From NCBI GenBank assembly GCA_015061465.1, contig SUWN01000017.1:1-43360 (forward strand): a stretch of 43,360 bases of DNA. Reading direction: 5' to 3'. This document shows positions 17,764 to 25,590 of this stretch, piece after piece (position 1 is the stretch's first letter; every line of letters starts with the position of its first letter). The notes under the pieces are model-generated. The model had not been told where the DNA came from and did not search any database. It saw only the letters and a program-made list of their open reading frames with translations. Source of the DNA: Treponema bryantii. Its GTDB lineage: Bacteria; Spirochaetota; Spirochaetia; Treponematales; Treponemataceae. The translations under genes and the position numbers were made by a program.

Positions 17764-18783
17764 ATGATTAAGCGAAAATTATTTGTTTTTAGTTTATTTA
17801 CATTATTTTTAATTTCAAGTTGTAAATCAACAAAGATTTCTGAACCTCTTTGGGTAACAGATTACAAAGCAGTTTATAATCAAGATGAATATTTAACAGG
17901 TTTTGCGGAAGGAAGTGAAAAACTGGAAGCAAAAAATAATGCAATAGCAAATTTATCATCGTATTTAAGCACAAATGTTCAGCGTGTAACAGAATCTGAA
18001 TACGATGCAGTTCAAAAAACAAATGGTCAAGTTGAATCAGAAAAAAAAGTAAATGTTCATACAATTACAACAACAGATTTAGAATTATTCGCACTTGAAA
18101 CAACAGAACCATTTTATAAAAAATCAGAAAAAAAATGGTATTGTGTTGCATTCATAAATAAAAATACAGCTTGGAATCAATATAGTTTGAATGTTCAAGC
18201 AGAAAAAGACAAATTTTATTCAGTTTATAATCTTGCAAAAAATGAAGATAATCCTTTTGAAAAAATTAAATTGTTAAAAAGTGCCCAAAAACAAAGTGAA
18301 GATTTTACAAACCAACTTTACAAACTTTATGTTTTTTCTAAGGAAAAGACAAACAATGTTTATAGCGATGACAGAAAATTGATTGCTGAAATTCCGTCAG
18401 AAATTTTAAAAGCAAAAAAAGATTTTTCAGTTTTTGTAAAAACAAACCAAGATAATTCAAATTTGATTTTGTCTACAGTGGAACAAGTCTTTACACAAAA
18501 TGATTTTTACATTACAAATGAAACTTCTTGTAGATACAATGTTTTTATAGATATAGATTTTAATAAAGTTATAGAAGAAGAATTAATTGTTTTTAATCCA
18601 ATTGTAAAAGTTTCCATTCAAGATAAAAAGTCAGATGATAAAATTATTTTTAATTACAGTACAAAAGTAGAACAAATTTTGTCATACAATTTGTCAAAAG
18701 CTAAAAAAAATACTTGTGAAAAAATTGCGACAAAACTTTCTGAAGAATTAGATATTCAAATTGCAAAAATGTTTGAAAACTAA
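17764..18783 (+). CDS. LPP20-type lipoprotein
   Basis: Predicted outer-envelope lipoprotein of 339 residues. The ATG at 17764 opens a signal peptide ending in the lipobox LISSC; the upstream in-frame extension would bury it and is rejected. The region EYLTGFAEGSEKLEAKNNAIANLSSYLS (see residues about 40-70) is the LPP20 pattern, a fold of unknown role. The second half (about 215-335) has alternating beta strands that resemble the LpoB/CsgG-type envelope proteins. It stands just ahead of a CsgG-like gene, and a joint function in the envelope is likely. No ribosome binding site is evident. Confidence 0.75.
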   Translation: MIKRKLFVFSLFTLFLISSCKSTKISEPLWVTDYKAVYNQDEYLTGFAEGSEKLEAKNNAIANLSSYLSTNVQRVTESEYDAVQKTNGQVESEKKVNVHTITTTDLELFALETTEPFYKKSEKKWYCVAFINKNTAWNQYSLNVQAEKDKFYSVYNLAKNEDNPFEKIKLLKSAQKQSEDFTNQLYKLYVFSKEKTNNVYSDDRKLIAEIPSEILKAKKDFSVFVKTNQDNSNLILSTVEQVFTQNDFYITNETSCRYNVFIDIDFNKVIEEELIVFNPIVKVSIQDKKSDDKIIFNYSTKVEQILSYNLSKAKKNTCEKIATKLSEELDIQIAKMFEN

Positions 18784-18800
18784 TTCCATATAATTTTATT

Positions 18801-18872
18801 GCTGTTTTTCATTTCTTAACAAAACAGCGTAAAAAGTCAATTTTCAAAATTCCATTTTTTCATTGACTTTTT
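18801..18872 (+). repeat. Two consecutive inverted repeats between the envelope genes
   Basis: GCTGTTTT (18801-18808) pairs with AAAACAGC (18821-18828), and AAAAAGTCAA (18831-18840) pairs with TTGACTTTTT (18863-18872), 8 and 10 bp without mismatch. The second ends in T5 two bases before the ribosome binding site region of the next gene. It could act as an attenuator or partial terminator. Confidence 0.5.
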
Positions 18873-18885
18873 ATAGGAGAATACG

Positions 18886-21231
18886 ATGAAATTTATGCAA
18901 AAAAAATATTTAATTTTTATTACAATTATTTTTTTATCTTTTTCTTTGTTTGCGCAAAACAAATTCCAAAATAAAAGAATTGTAGTTTTAACACCAACTA
19001 CAGAAGGTTTTTCTAGTGGTGAAGAAAGTTGGATTCCTTCTGCGGTTAGAAGAAAAATCGAAGCCAATTTTTATGATTATTCACCGTTTGTGATTGTTGA
19101 TGCTCAAAATGAACGTACAATAAAAGAAATTCAAGCAAAATCTGATAGTTTTTCTTATGATGATGACTCTACATTAAAATTGGGAAAATTATTAGCTGCT
19201 GAATATGCACTTTTTTCTACAATTACAAAAGCAAATAATAAATACATTCTTTCTGCAAGTATTACAGATTTAACAACAGGAATAAAAATTGCTTCAGCAA
19301 CAACATCTAGCGTTATAGAAAGTGTAAATCTTTTTGAAGGAGCTGGCTGTTCTGCAAATCTTACAACTGTAAAATTATTTGAAGATTTAGATATTTTTAT
19401 TTCTTCAGTTGATAAATATGAATTATTACAAGGAAATATGTTATCAGAAGACGAAGAAATTGATATTACAAAAAACGAGATTCAAAATTACAAAGATAAA
19501 AAATCTGAATTAGAAAAGCAAATTATTGATTTAAAATATTCTGGTGATTTAGATTATGAAACAAAAAAAGCTATAATTGAAGCCGAAAAATTATTTATTG
19601 AACAACAAGAAAAAATTGCACAAGCAAAATTAGAAAGATTACAACTTCAACAAGAAAAAATCTTACAAGACGAAAGAGACCAATTATCACGAACTGATGA
19701 ACAACGTAAAAAAATTCAAGATTTATCTAGAGAAGTTGAAATGAAAGCTGCGGAACTTAGAAAAACAAAAATAAATAATCTTTCTCTTGGAGAACAAATT
19801 GCAGTAATTGAAGCAAAAAAGCAAACTTTGGTAGATATTAGAAATTCGATAAAAGAACAAAAAAATAATATAAAAAATCTTGCAGAAGAAACTTACAAAA
19901 TTGATGCTGCAAAAATTGACGAGGTTCCTTTAAGAAAAGGTGAACTTGACGCAAATGGAAATATGTTGCCTTCAATAAAACAAAAACGTGATAAAGAAAA
20001 AGATGAATTACGTAAAAAAATTGACAGTGCATTAGAAAGAGATTTACAAGAATTTGAAAAAGATGTTTCAACACAAGAATCTGAATTAGTAAAATCAATA
20101 ACAAATGATTTAACTGCACTAAAAACAAAAAGAACCATTTCTTCTTTGCAAGATAAAAGAATTTTTACAATTGGAAATTACGCAGGAGATTCTTTTTATT
20201 GGATTGCAAAAGCAAGTTTGTTTATAAACGATTATTGTATTTTTGAAAAAAAAGTTAAAATTGAATATTCAAAAGTAACAAATAAACAACCAGTTTCTGC
20301 AACTTCAACAAATACAGAAAAATGGAATGATTATTTAGATACAGTTGATTTGTATGATTCTATGTTCCGTCGTCAAATTCCAATTATTTGTCTAGAAATG
20401 GATTATGTTGTAGAAGCTATGCCAGATGATTATCCATCAACTTACAAAGTTTCAATTGTTGAATATCGATTAATTGATATTGTTGCCAACAAAATTGTGG
20501 AAAAAATTCCTGCAAATTACTCAACTTATACATTCCAAGTAAATCCTGTAGTTGATATTCGATTAAATAAAAATGTGAGTACAAATATTTCACAAAAAAA
20601 AGTTAATTCAAACAAAGGTTATTACTCAGGAACTGTAATAATTGATGATGAAAATAATTCAAGTAAAAAACAAAATCCTGAAACTGTAAAAAAACTTGAA
20701 GAAGTAAAAAAATCAAATAAAAAATCAATTTACAATCAGACAAATGGTTCTGGAGGAAGAAATAACTTAGGATATTTTAGTGGAAGTGCTTTTGATTTTG
20801 ATGCAGATGATTCCTTTAATTTGTATTTATATTACTCATTTGATGTAACAAGTTATTCTTTTGTACAATTTGACTTTGGATTTTTACAATGCCCTCAATA
20901 TTTTAGTAATTACGTATTATATGATGATGTTTTATTAAACTGGAATATGTCTTTTGGATTTAACTTTAGAGTACCTATTTTGTTCCATTATCCAAATGTA
21001 TATTTTGGAGCAGGTTTTGGTGGTGCAGATAATGATGCTTATTATATTTCTTCAAATAACAAAAAATATAAGAAAGATGAACCATTTTTAGTATACAAAG
21101 TATTTTTTGGTGTTGATATTCCAATTTTCAAACATCTTTGTTTAACTACAGAATTAGGTGCAACTTATGTAGAAGATTTAGGTTGGACAAGAACGTGCTT
21201 TATGGGTGGAGCTATAACTTTCCCAGATTAA
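18886..21231 (+). CDS. Exported CsgG/LpoB-like protein with coiled coil and C-terminal beta domain
   Basis: Envelope protein of 781 residues, function unknown. A signal peptide ends at SLFAQN (about 24). Residues 25-165 (KRIVVLTPTTEGFSSGEE, RRKIEANFYDYSPFVIVDA, LGKLLAAEYALFSTITKA) match the alpha/beta domain of CsgG/LpoB-like proteins. Residues ~185-430 are a long Lys/Glu-rich coiled coil. After a Ser/Asn-rich linker, the last ~160 residues are aromatic-rich strands (SFNLYLYYSFDV, YSFVQFDFGFLQ, MSFGFNFRVPILF, VYFGAGFGG) like a small outer-membrane beta domain. It has a good ribosome binding site (AGGAG at 18875-18879). It could bridge the periplasm. Confidence 0.7.
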   Translation: MKFMQKKYLIFITIIFLSFSLFAQNKFQNKRIVVLTPTTEGFSSGEESWIPSAVRRKIEANFYDYSPFVIVDAQNERTIKEIQAKSDSFSYDDDSTLKLGKLLAAEYALFSTITKANNKYILSASITDLTTGIKIASATTSSVIESVNLFEGAGCSANLTTVKLFEDLDIFISSVDKYELLQGNMLSEDEEIDITKNEIQNYKDKKSELEKQIIDLKYSGDLDYETKKAIIEAEKLFIEQQEKIAQAKLERLQLQQEKILQDERDQLSRTDEQRKKIQDLSREVEMKAAELRKTKINNLSLGEQIAVIEAKKQTLVDIRNSIKEQKNNIKNLAEETYKIDAAKIDEVPLRKGELDANGNMLPSIKQKRDKEKDELRKKIDSALERDLQEFEKDVSTQESELVKSITNDLTALKTKRTISSLQDKRIFTIGNYAGDSFYWIAKASLFINDYCIFEKKVKIEYSKVTNKQPVSATSTNTEKWNDYLDTVDLYDSMFRRQIPIICLEMDYVVEAMPDDYPSTYKVSIVEYRLIDIVANKIVEKIPANYSTYTFQVNPVVDIRLNKNVSTNISQKKVNSNKGYYSGTVIIDDENNSSKKQNPETVKKLEEVKKSNKKSIYNQTNGSGGRNNLGYFSGSAFDFDADDSFNLYLYYSFDVTSYSFVQFDFGFLQCPQYFSNYVLYDDVLLNWNMSFGFNFRVPILFHYPNVYFGAGFGGADNDAYYISSNNKKYKKDEPFLVYKVFFGVDIPIFKHLCLTTELGATYVEDLGWTRTCFMGGAITFPD

Positions 21232-21241
21232 TAGTTTTTTT

Positions 21242-21997
21242 ATGCAAGTAATAAATTGGAATGAAAGTAATTTAGATTTTTTATCTTCTCAAACAGGGAT
21301 TTCCATAGGAAGTTTTGACGGACTTCATAAAGGACACAGAGTTTTATTAAATTCTCTTGTTCAACATTGCAAAAAAAATAATTTAAAATCGGGAGTAGTT
21401 ACATTTTACAGACCTTTACCAAGCATAAAACATTCTTCAGATTACGCTGGTGACATAAGTACGTTAAAACAACGATTAGAACTTTTTGAAAATGTTGGAA
21501 TAGATTTTGTAATTTTAGTTGATTTTGACAACGATTTTGCACAATTAAAAGGAATTGAGTTTTTATCATTGCTTGTAAAAAAATACAATATGTGTTTTCT
21601 TGCAGAAGGCGTTGATTTTAGATGTGGCTACAAAGGTGCAACCGATTCAACTGCGATACAATTTTGGGCCAAACAAAATAAAATCGACTGTATTTTTGTA
21701 GACCCTGTTTATTACAACGACGAAAGAATAAGTTCTTCATATATTCGACAAATGATTCAAAAAGGATTTTTTTCGACAGTTTGCGAACTTCTTGAACGAC
21801 CTTTTGAACTTGACCTTGAAACAATTAAACAGTCTGGAAACACCCAAGTTTTGCCACCTGATGGAAAATATTCTGTGAAAGATGAAAAAAATGAATTGCA
21901 ACGCATAAAGATTCAAAATGGAATGCTTACAGATTTTCCGTCAGTAAAAAAAGTCGTTTTTTTAAATTTTTTTTTGGGCGCAAATCTATTTGGATAG
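21242..21997 (+). CDS. ribF: FAD synthetase (RibF) with degenerate riboflavin kinase half
   Basis: The N-terminal ~185 residues form the FMN adenylyltransferase domain: ISIGSFDGLHKGHR (about 21-34), VTFYRPLP, FLAEGVDFRCGYKG and ISSSYIRQM. In full-length RibF a riboflavin kinase domain with a PTAN motif follows. Here only a remnant (VLPPDGKYSV, about 202-211) is present, the PTAN motif is absent, and the protein ends at 251 residues instead of ~310. It probably makes FAD from FMN but may not phosphorylate riboflavin. It starts 10 bases after the preceding stop, with no clear ribosome binding site. Confidence 0.85.
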   Translation: MQVINWNESNLDFLSSQTGISIGSFDGLHKGHRVLLNSLVQHCKKNNLKSGVVTFYRPLPSIKHSSDYAGDISTLKQRLELFENVGIDFVILVDFDNDFAQLKGIEFLSLLVKKYNMCFLAEGVDFRCGYKGATDSTAIQFWAKQNKIDCIFVDPVYYNDERISSSYIRQMIQKGFFSTVCELLERPFELDLETIKQSGNTQVLPPDGKYSVKDEKNELQRIKIQNGMLTDFPSVKKVVFLNFFLGANLFG

Positions 21998-22294
21998 TCG
22001 CATTTCGTGGCTTACCTACGGACGGTGCTTCGCACTCGCTTCGCGCCCACTCAATTCTCGGCGCCACTTTAATTTAGGGTTTATTACAAATCCTAAAAAC
22101 GGACGAGTCAAGGCCTTGAGCAAAGCGTGCCTTGATCGTACGTATTCACATTGATTTTATTTTAAATATTTTGTATTATTATTTTATTCTGTTTATACGA
22201 TTTGTTTTGTGATTAGTTTCCCCAAACCCGGAGACTGACCTGCAAAATTTTTCGCTTATCAGATTAATTTATTATTTTTTTTAAGGGGTTCCAA
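21998..22294 (+). other. Gene-free stretch with GC-rich block and rpsO leader
   Basis: No credible coding region. From about 21998 to 22140 the composition is much richer in G and C than the surroundings and contains small palindromes: GTGC-TTC-GCAC near 22030 and TCAAGGC / GCCTTGA (22108-22114, 22129-22135). The rest is AT-rich, then a GC-rich patch holds the hairpin described separately. The first block looks like a decayed repeat or a small RNA; the sequence alone does not tell. Confidence 0.4.
22215..22236 (+). promoter_or_regulatory. Hairpin in the rpsO leader
   Basis: Stem AGTTTCC / GGAGACT (7 bp, one T-G pair) with an eight-base loop, 59 bases before the rpsO ATG. S15 autoregulates through leader structures in several bacteria; the match here is only positional. 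The canonical adjacent GU/GC pair of S15 sites is not seen. Confidence 0.35.
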
Positions 22295-22564
22295 ATGGCA
22301 CTTACAAAAGAAGCAACAGCTGCTACAATCCAAAAATACGGTGCAAAAGACACTGACACAGGTAACGTTAAAGTTCAAATCGCTTTAATGACACAACGCG
22401 TTCAACAACTTACAGCACACGTAAAACAATTCCCAAAAGATGGAACTGCAAAACGTTCACTTTTGAAAGTTGTAGGTCAACGTCGTAAAATGTTGAAATA
22501 CTACGAACGCACAGACCTCGAAGGTTACCGTGCATTCATCAAAGAACTTGGATTGCGTAAGTAA
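22295..22564 (+). CDS. rpsO: 30S ribosomal protein S15
   Basis: S15 of 89 residues, which binds the central domain of 16S rRNA. Conserved blocks are DTGNVKVQIALMTQRVQQLTAHVK, RSLLKVVGQRRKMLKYY and YRAFIKELGLRK. AAGGGG at 22283-22288 is the ribosome binding site. It precedes pnp, the usual bacterial pairing, but three hairpins including a terminator separate the two. Confidence 0.98.
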   Translation: MALTKEATAATIQKYGAKDTDTGNVKVQIALMTQRVQQLTAHVKQFPKDGTAKRSLLKVVGQRRKMLKYYERTDLEGYRAFIKELGLRK

Positions 22565-22568
22565 AAAA

Positions 22569-22620
22569 TTATCGGTGCAATCCCGATAATGAACTGTCGT
22601 TCCCGTGGCTGACACGGGAA
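22569..22620 (+). repeat. Two tandem hairpins after rpsO
   Basis: TTATCGG / CCGATAA (22569-22575, 22583-22589) is followed by TTCCCGTG / CACGGGAA (22600-22607, 22613-22620), both perfect. The second belongs to the dispersed ATTCCCG palindrome family. Neither is followed by a T run. Confidence 0.6.
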
Positions 22621-22626
22621 TCTAAC

Positions 22627-22662
22627 AAATCCTGCTGGTATTTTCCGGTGGGATTTTTTTTT
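22627..22662 (+). terminator. Intrinsic terminator between rpsO and pnp
   Basis: A 12-bp stem AAATCCTGCTGG / CCGGTGGGATTT including several G-T pairs, loop of six bases, followed by a T run. It separates the rpsO transcript from pnp. Confidence 0.75.
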
Positions 22663-22719
22663 GTCATCAGCAAACTTAATCAGAAGTTGAATCAATTACT
22701 TTTACAAGTTGTTGAGATG

Positions 22720-22750
22720 TTGTTTAACTGATTGAATAAATCTATATAAT
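22720..22750 (+). promoter_or_regulatory. Candidate promoter of pnp
   Basis: Perfect TATAAT at 22745-22750. Possible -35 elements are TTGTTT (22720-22725, 19-base spacer) or TTTAAC (22723-22728, 16-base spacer). It would place the start of transcription near 22757, giving a leader of about 155 bases. Confidence 0.45.
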
Positions 22751-22766
22751 GAACTAAAATATATGG

Positions 22767-22882
22767 GTGAAAGTTTTTCACTTTTAAATGGTCCTGGAAT
22801 TCATTGAATCACGGGTACACACAAATTGGCATAAGAAAGCAATTTTTGTGCTTATTTGTGTGAATCTGTGGTGAATTCTAGG
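22767..22882 (+). promoter_or_regulatory. Long structured leader of pnp
   Basis: The leader holds a small hairpin GTGAAA-GTT-TTTCAC (22767-22781), then a long imperfect stem. CCTGGAATTCA (22793-22803) pairs with TGAATTCTAGG (22872-22882), and inside it CACACAAAT (22818-22826) pairs with ATTTGTGTG (22854-22862). In Escherichia coli, pnp is autoregulated by RNase III cleavage of a leader stem. The architecture is similar here, but conservation of the mechanism is inference. Confidence 0.5.
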
Positions 22883-22912
22883 CTAAAATTATTTCTACTA
22901 AAAGAGGAAATT

Positions 22913-25006
22913 ATGGCTGTAGAAAGAGTTACTTACAGACTTGGAGATGCCGATCTCATCTTGGAAACTGGAAAAATCGGTAAACAGGCTAACGGTTGTG
23001 TATACGCTCAATGGGGTGGCGCTGCTGTTATTGCAACTATTTGTGCTTCGTCTAGTGTTACAGAAGGTCAGGATTTTGTTCCTGTAACTGTTGAATACAA
23101 CGAAAAATTTTATGCTGCTGGAAAAATCCCTGGTGGTTTTGTAAAACGTGAAGGTCGTCCAAAAGATAAAGAAATTTTGGTTAGCCGTCTTATTGACCGT
23201 CCAATGCGTCCTTTGTTTGAACCATCTTTTGGTCATGAACTTCAGATTGTTCCTACATGTGTGAGTGCTGACGGTGAACATACACAAGATATTTTGGCTG
23301 TAATTGCAGCTTCGGCAGCAACTTGTATTTCTGATATTCCATTCCACGGACCAGTTGCAGCTGCTCGTATTGGTTATATCAATGGTGAATATATTGTAAA
23401 CCCAACTTTTAAACAAATTGAAGAATCAGAACTTGAAATCGTTGTTGCAGGAACAAAAGACGGTTTTACAATGGTTGAAGGTGGTGCAAACGAAGTTTCT
23501 GAAGAAGTAATGCTTGGTGCTTTAGCTAAAGCTCAAAGTTTTATTACAGAAATGTGTCTTTTGCAAGAACAACTTGTTGCAAAATGTGGTAAAGAAAAAT
23601 TGCCATTAAATCCACTTGATGTTACTTTGGAAAATGCTGCTGCAATTGAAGAAGAAGCAACTCCACTTTTAAAAGCTGCCTGTTTCCAAGACGGAAAAGA
23701 TAATCGTGGTAGAGCAATTGCTCAAGTTCAAAAAGATTTGGCTGCAAAATATGCTGAACAACTTGAAGATCCAATTCAAGCAAAATTATTTAATGCTTTG
23801 ATGGATGATATTCAATATAAACTTTTACGTAAATCAATTTTGGACGAAGGTGTTCGTATTGACGGTCGTAAAACAAATGAAATTCGTCCAATTACTTGTG
23901 AAATTAACGTTCTTCCATATCCACATGGTTCTGCTTTATTTACACGTGGAGAAACTCAGTCATTGGCTGTTTGTACACTTGGTACTGCAATGGATGAACA
24001 AACTTATGATGATATTGATGGAGACAGAAGTGAACACTTCATCCTTCACTATAACTTCCCACCATATTCGGTTGGTGAAACAGGTCGTTTAACTACTGGT
24101 CGTCGTGAAATTGGTCACGGAAACTTGGCTCGTCGTTCTCTTGAACCAATGGTCCCAAGTCGTGAAGATTTCCCTTACACAGTTCGTGTTGTTTCTGAAA
24201 TTATGGAATCTAACGGTTCTTCTTCACAAGCTTCTACTTGTGGTGGAACTTTGTGTATGCTCGCTGCTGGTGTTCCTATGAAAAAAATGGTTGCTGGTAT
24301 TGCAATGGGACTTATTACTGAAGGTGAACACTACGACCGTTACCAGATTCTTTCTGATATTCTTGGTGAAGAAGACCATCTTGGTGATATGGACTTTAAA
24401 GTTGCTGGTACTCGTGATGGTATTACAGGATTCCAAATGGATATTAAGATTCCTGGTGTAACAACTGAAATCATGGAAAAAGCTTTGCAACAAGCTAAAG
24501 AAGGTCGTATGCACATTCTTGGTAAAATGGAAGAATGTATTGATAAACCAGCTCCATTAAGTCCTCGTGCACCTCAAATTATAACAACAAAAATTCCTGT
24601 TGATAAAATCGGTGCTTTGATTGGGCCTGGTGGAAAAAATGTAAAAGCATTGTGTGCTCAATATGGTGTTACAATTAATACAGAAGATGATGGAACTGTT
24701 ACAATCTACGGAAAAACTGGAATTGCTGCTGAAGAAGCTAAAAAAGCTGTAAAAGGAATGACAGAAGATCCTGAAGTTGGAACAATTTACCAAGGAACTG
24801 TAAAACGCATTATGGATTTTGGTGCATTTGTAGAAATTTTACCTGGAAAAGAAGGTCTTTGTCACATTTCAAAACTTTCTAAACAACGTGTAAACAAAGT
24901 TACAGATGTATTAAAAGAAGGACAGCAGATTCCTGTAAAACTTCTTGAAGTTGACAAACAAGGAAGATTAAATCTTTCTTACATTGATGCTATTGAAGAA
25001 AAGTAA
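22913..25006 (+). CDS. pnp: Polyribonucleotide nucleotidyltransferase (PNPase)
   Basis: Phosphorolytic 3' to 5' exoribonuclease of the RNA degradation machinery, 697 residues, the normal length. Two RNase PH domains are present; the second has FTRGETQSLAVCTLGT and the catalytic region near LGDMDFKVAGTRDGITGFQMDIK. A KH domain (KIGALIGPGGKNVKAL) and an S1 domain (GTVKRIMDFGAFVEILPGKEGLCHIS) close the protein. The ATG at 22913 has GAGGAAA upstream; the in-frame extension starting at 22856 lies inside the leader hairpin and is rejected. Confidence 0.98.
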   Translation: MAVERVTYRLGDADLILETGKIGKQANGCVYAQWGGAAVIATICASSSVTEGQDFVPVTVEYNEKFYAAGKIPGGFVKREGRPKDKEILVSRLIDRPMRPLFEPSFGHELQIVPTCVSADGEHTQDILAVIAASAATCISDIPFHGPVAAARIGYINGEYIVNPTFKQIEESELEIVVAGTKDGFTMVEGGANEVSEEVMLGALAKAQSFITEMCLLQEQLVAKCGKEKLPLNPLDVTLENAAAIEEEATPLLKAACFQDGKDNRGRAIAQVQKDLAAKYAEQLEDPIQAKLFNALMDDIQYKLLRKSILDEGVRIDGRKTNEIRPITCEINVLPYPHGSALFTRGETQSLAVCTLGTAMDEQTYDDIDGDRSEHFILHYNFPPYSVGETGRLTTGRREIGHGNLARRSLEPMVPSREDFPYTVRVVSEIMESNGSSSQASTCGGTLCMLAAGVPMKKMVAGIAMGLITEGEHYDRYQILSDILGEEDHLGDMDFKVAGTRDGITGFQMDIKIPGVTTEIMEKALQQAKEGRMHILGKMEECIDKPAPLSPRAPQIITTKIPVDKIGALIGPGGKNVKALCAQYGVTINTEDDGTVTIYGKTGIAAEEAKKAVKGMTEDPEVGTIYQGTVKRIMDFGAFVEILPGKEGLCHISKLSKQRVNKVTDVLKEGQQIPVKLLEVDKQGRLNLSYIDAIEEK

Positions 25007-25036
25007 TTTTTTTTGATTTAGTAAAATAAATTTTGC

Positions 25037-25078
25037 AAAAACGAAAGTGATGCTTGTCGTGTTACTTTCGTTTTTTTT
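25037..25078 (+). terminator. Intrinsic terminator after pnp
   Basis: Stem AACGAAAGT / ACTTTCGTT with a loop of about 14 bases and eight T after the stem. Confidence 0.85.
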
Positions 25079-25133
25079 GTTTAACGCATTAGATTTGGTG
25101 AACTGTCACGCCCTTTTTTTTTATATATTTTTC

Positions 25134-25142
25134 TGATATAAT
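25134..25142 (+). promoter_or_regulatory. Extended -10 element directly before dut
   Basis: CTGATATAAT gives TATAAT at 25137-25142 with the extended TGn motif. The dut ATG begins only seven bases further on, about where transcription should start. No -35 or Shine-Dalgarno sequence is visible, so the transcript may be leaderless. Confidence 0.5.
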
Positions 25143-25149
25143 ATTTTTT

Positions 25150-25590
25150 ATGAATAAAATTGATGTAAAATGTGTTGCTTTGGATGGAGCAATTATTCCT
25201 GAATATAAAACTGTGGGCGCAGCTGGTGCTGATGTTTACGCATATCTTAAAGAATCTGTTACATTAAAAGTTGGAAAATCTTGTGTAATTCCAACAGGCG
25301 TTTTTTATGAAATTCCTGAAGGTTTTGAGATTCAAGTTAGACCTAGAAGCGGTTTGGCGGCAAAAAATGGAATTACAGTTTTGAACACTCCCGGAACAAT
25401 TGATAGTGATTACAGAGGTGAATTGCAAATTATTTTGATTAATTTGGGTGATAATGATTTTGTTATAAATAATGGGGACAGAATTGCTCAAATTATTGTT
25501 GCGCCTGTAACTCAAGGAAATTTTATTCAAGTTCAAAATCTTTCTACAACAGAGCGTGGCTCAAAAGGTTTTGGTTCAACTGGTGTATAA
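25150..25590 (+). CDS. dut: dUTP diphosphatase
   Basis: Trimeric dUTPase that hydrolyses dUTP to dUMP, 146 residues. The five family motifs are visible: AAGADVYAY, RPRSGLAAKNG, the uracil-pocket segment TPGTIDSDYRGE, GDRIAQIIVAP and the C-terminal RGSKGFGSTG. lptF starts on the base following its stop codon, so the two are probably cotranscribed. There is no Shine-Dalgarno sequence; see the -10 element just upstream. Confidence 0.97.
   Translation: MNKIDVKCVALDGAIIPEYKTVGAAGADVYAYLKESVTLKVGKSCVIPTGVFYEIPEGFEIQVRPRSGLAAKNGITVLNTPGTIDSDYRGELQIILINLGDNDFVINNGDRIAQIIVAPVTQGNFIQVQNLSTTERGSKGFGSTGV

Noticed and set aside
22856..22912. N-terminal extension of PNPase from a TTG at 22856
   Set aside because: The extension is inside the leader hairpin, has no family similarity, and the ATG at 22913 has a good ribosome binding site and the family N-terminus AVERVTYRLGD-like.
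22898..23416. 172-codon antisense frame within pnp
   Set aside because: It lies wholly opposite the conserved pnp start, is rich in Ser, Thr, Asn and Phe as expected for antisense of AT-rich coding DNA, and shows no family pattern.
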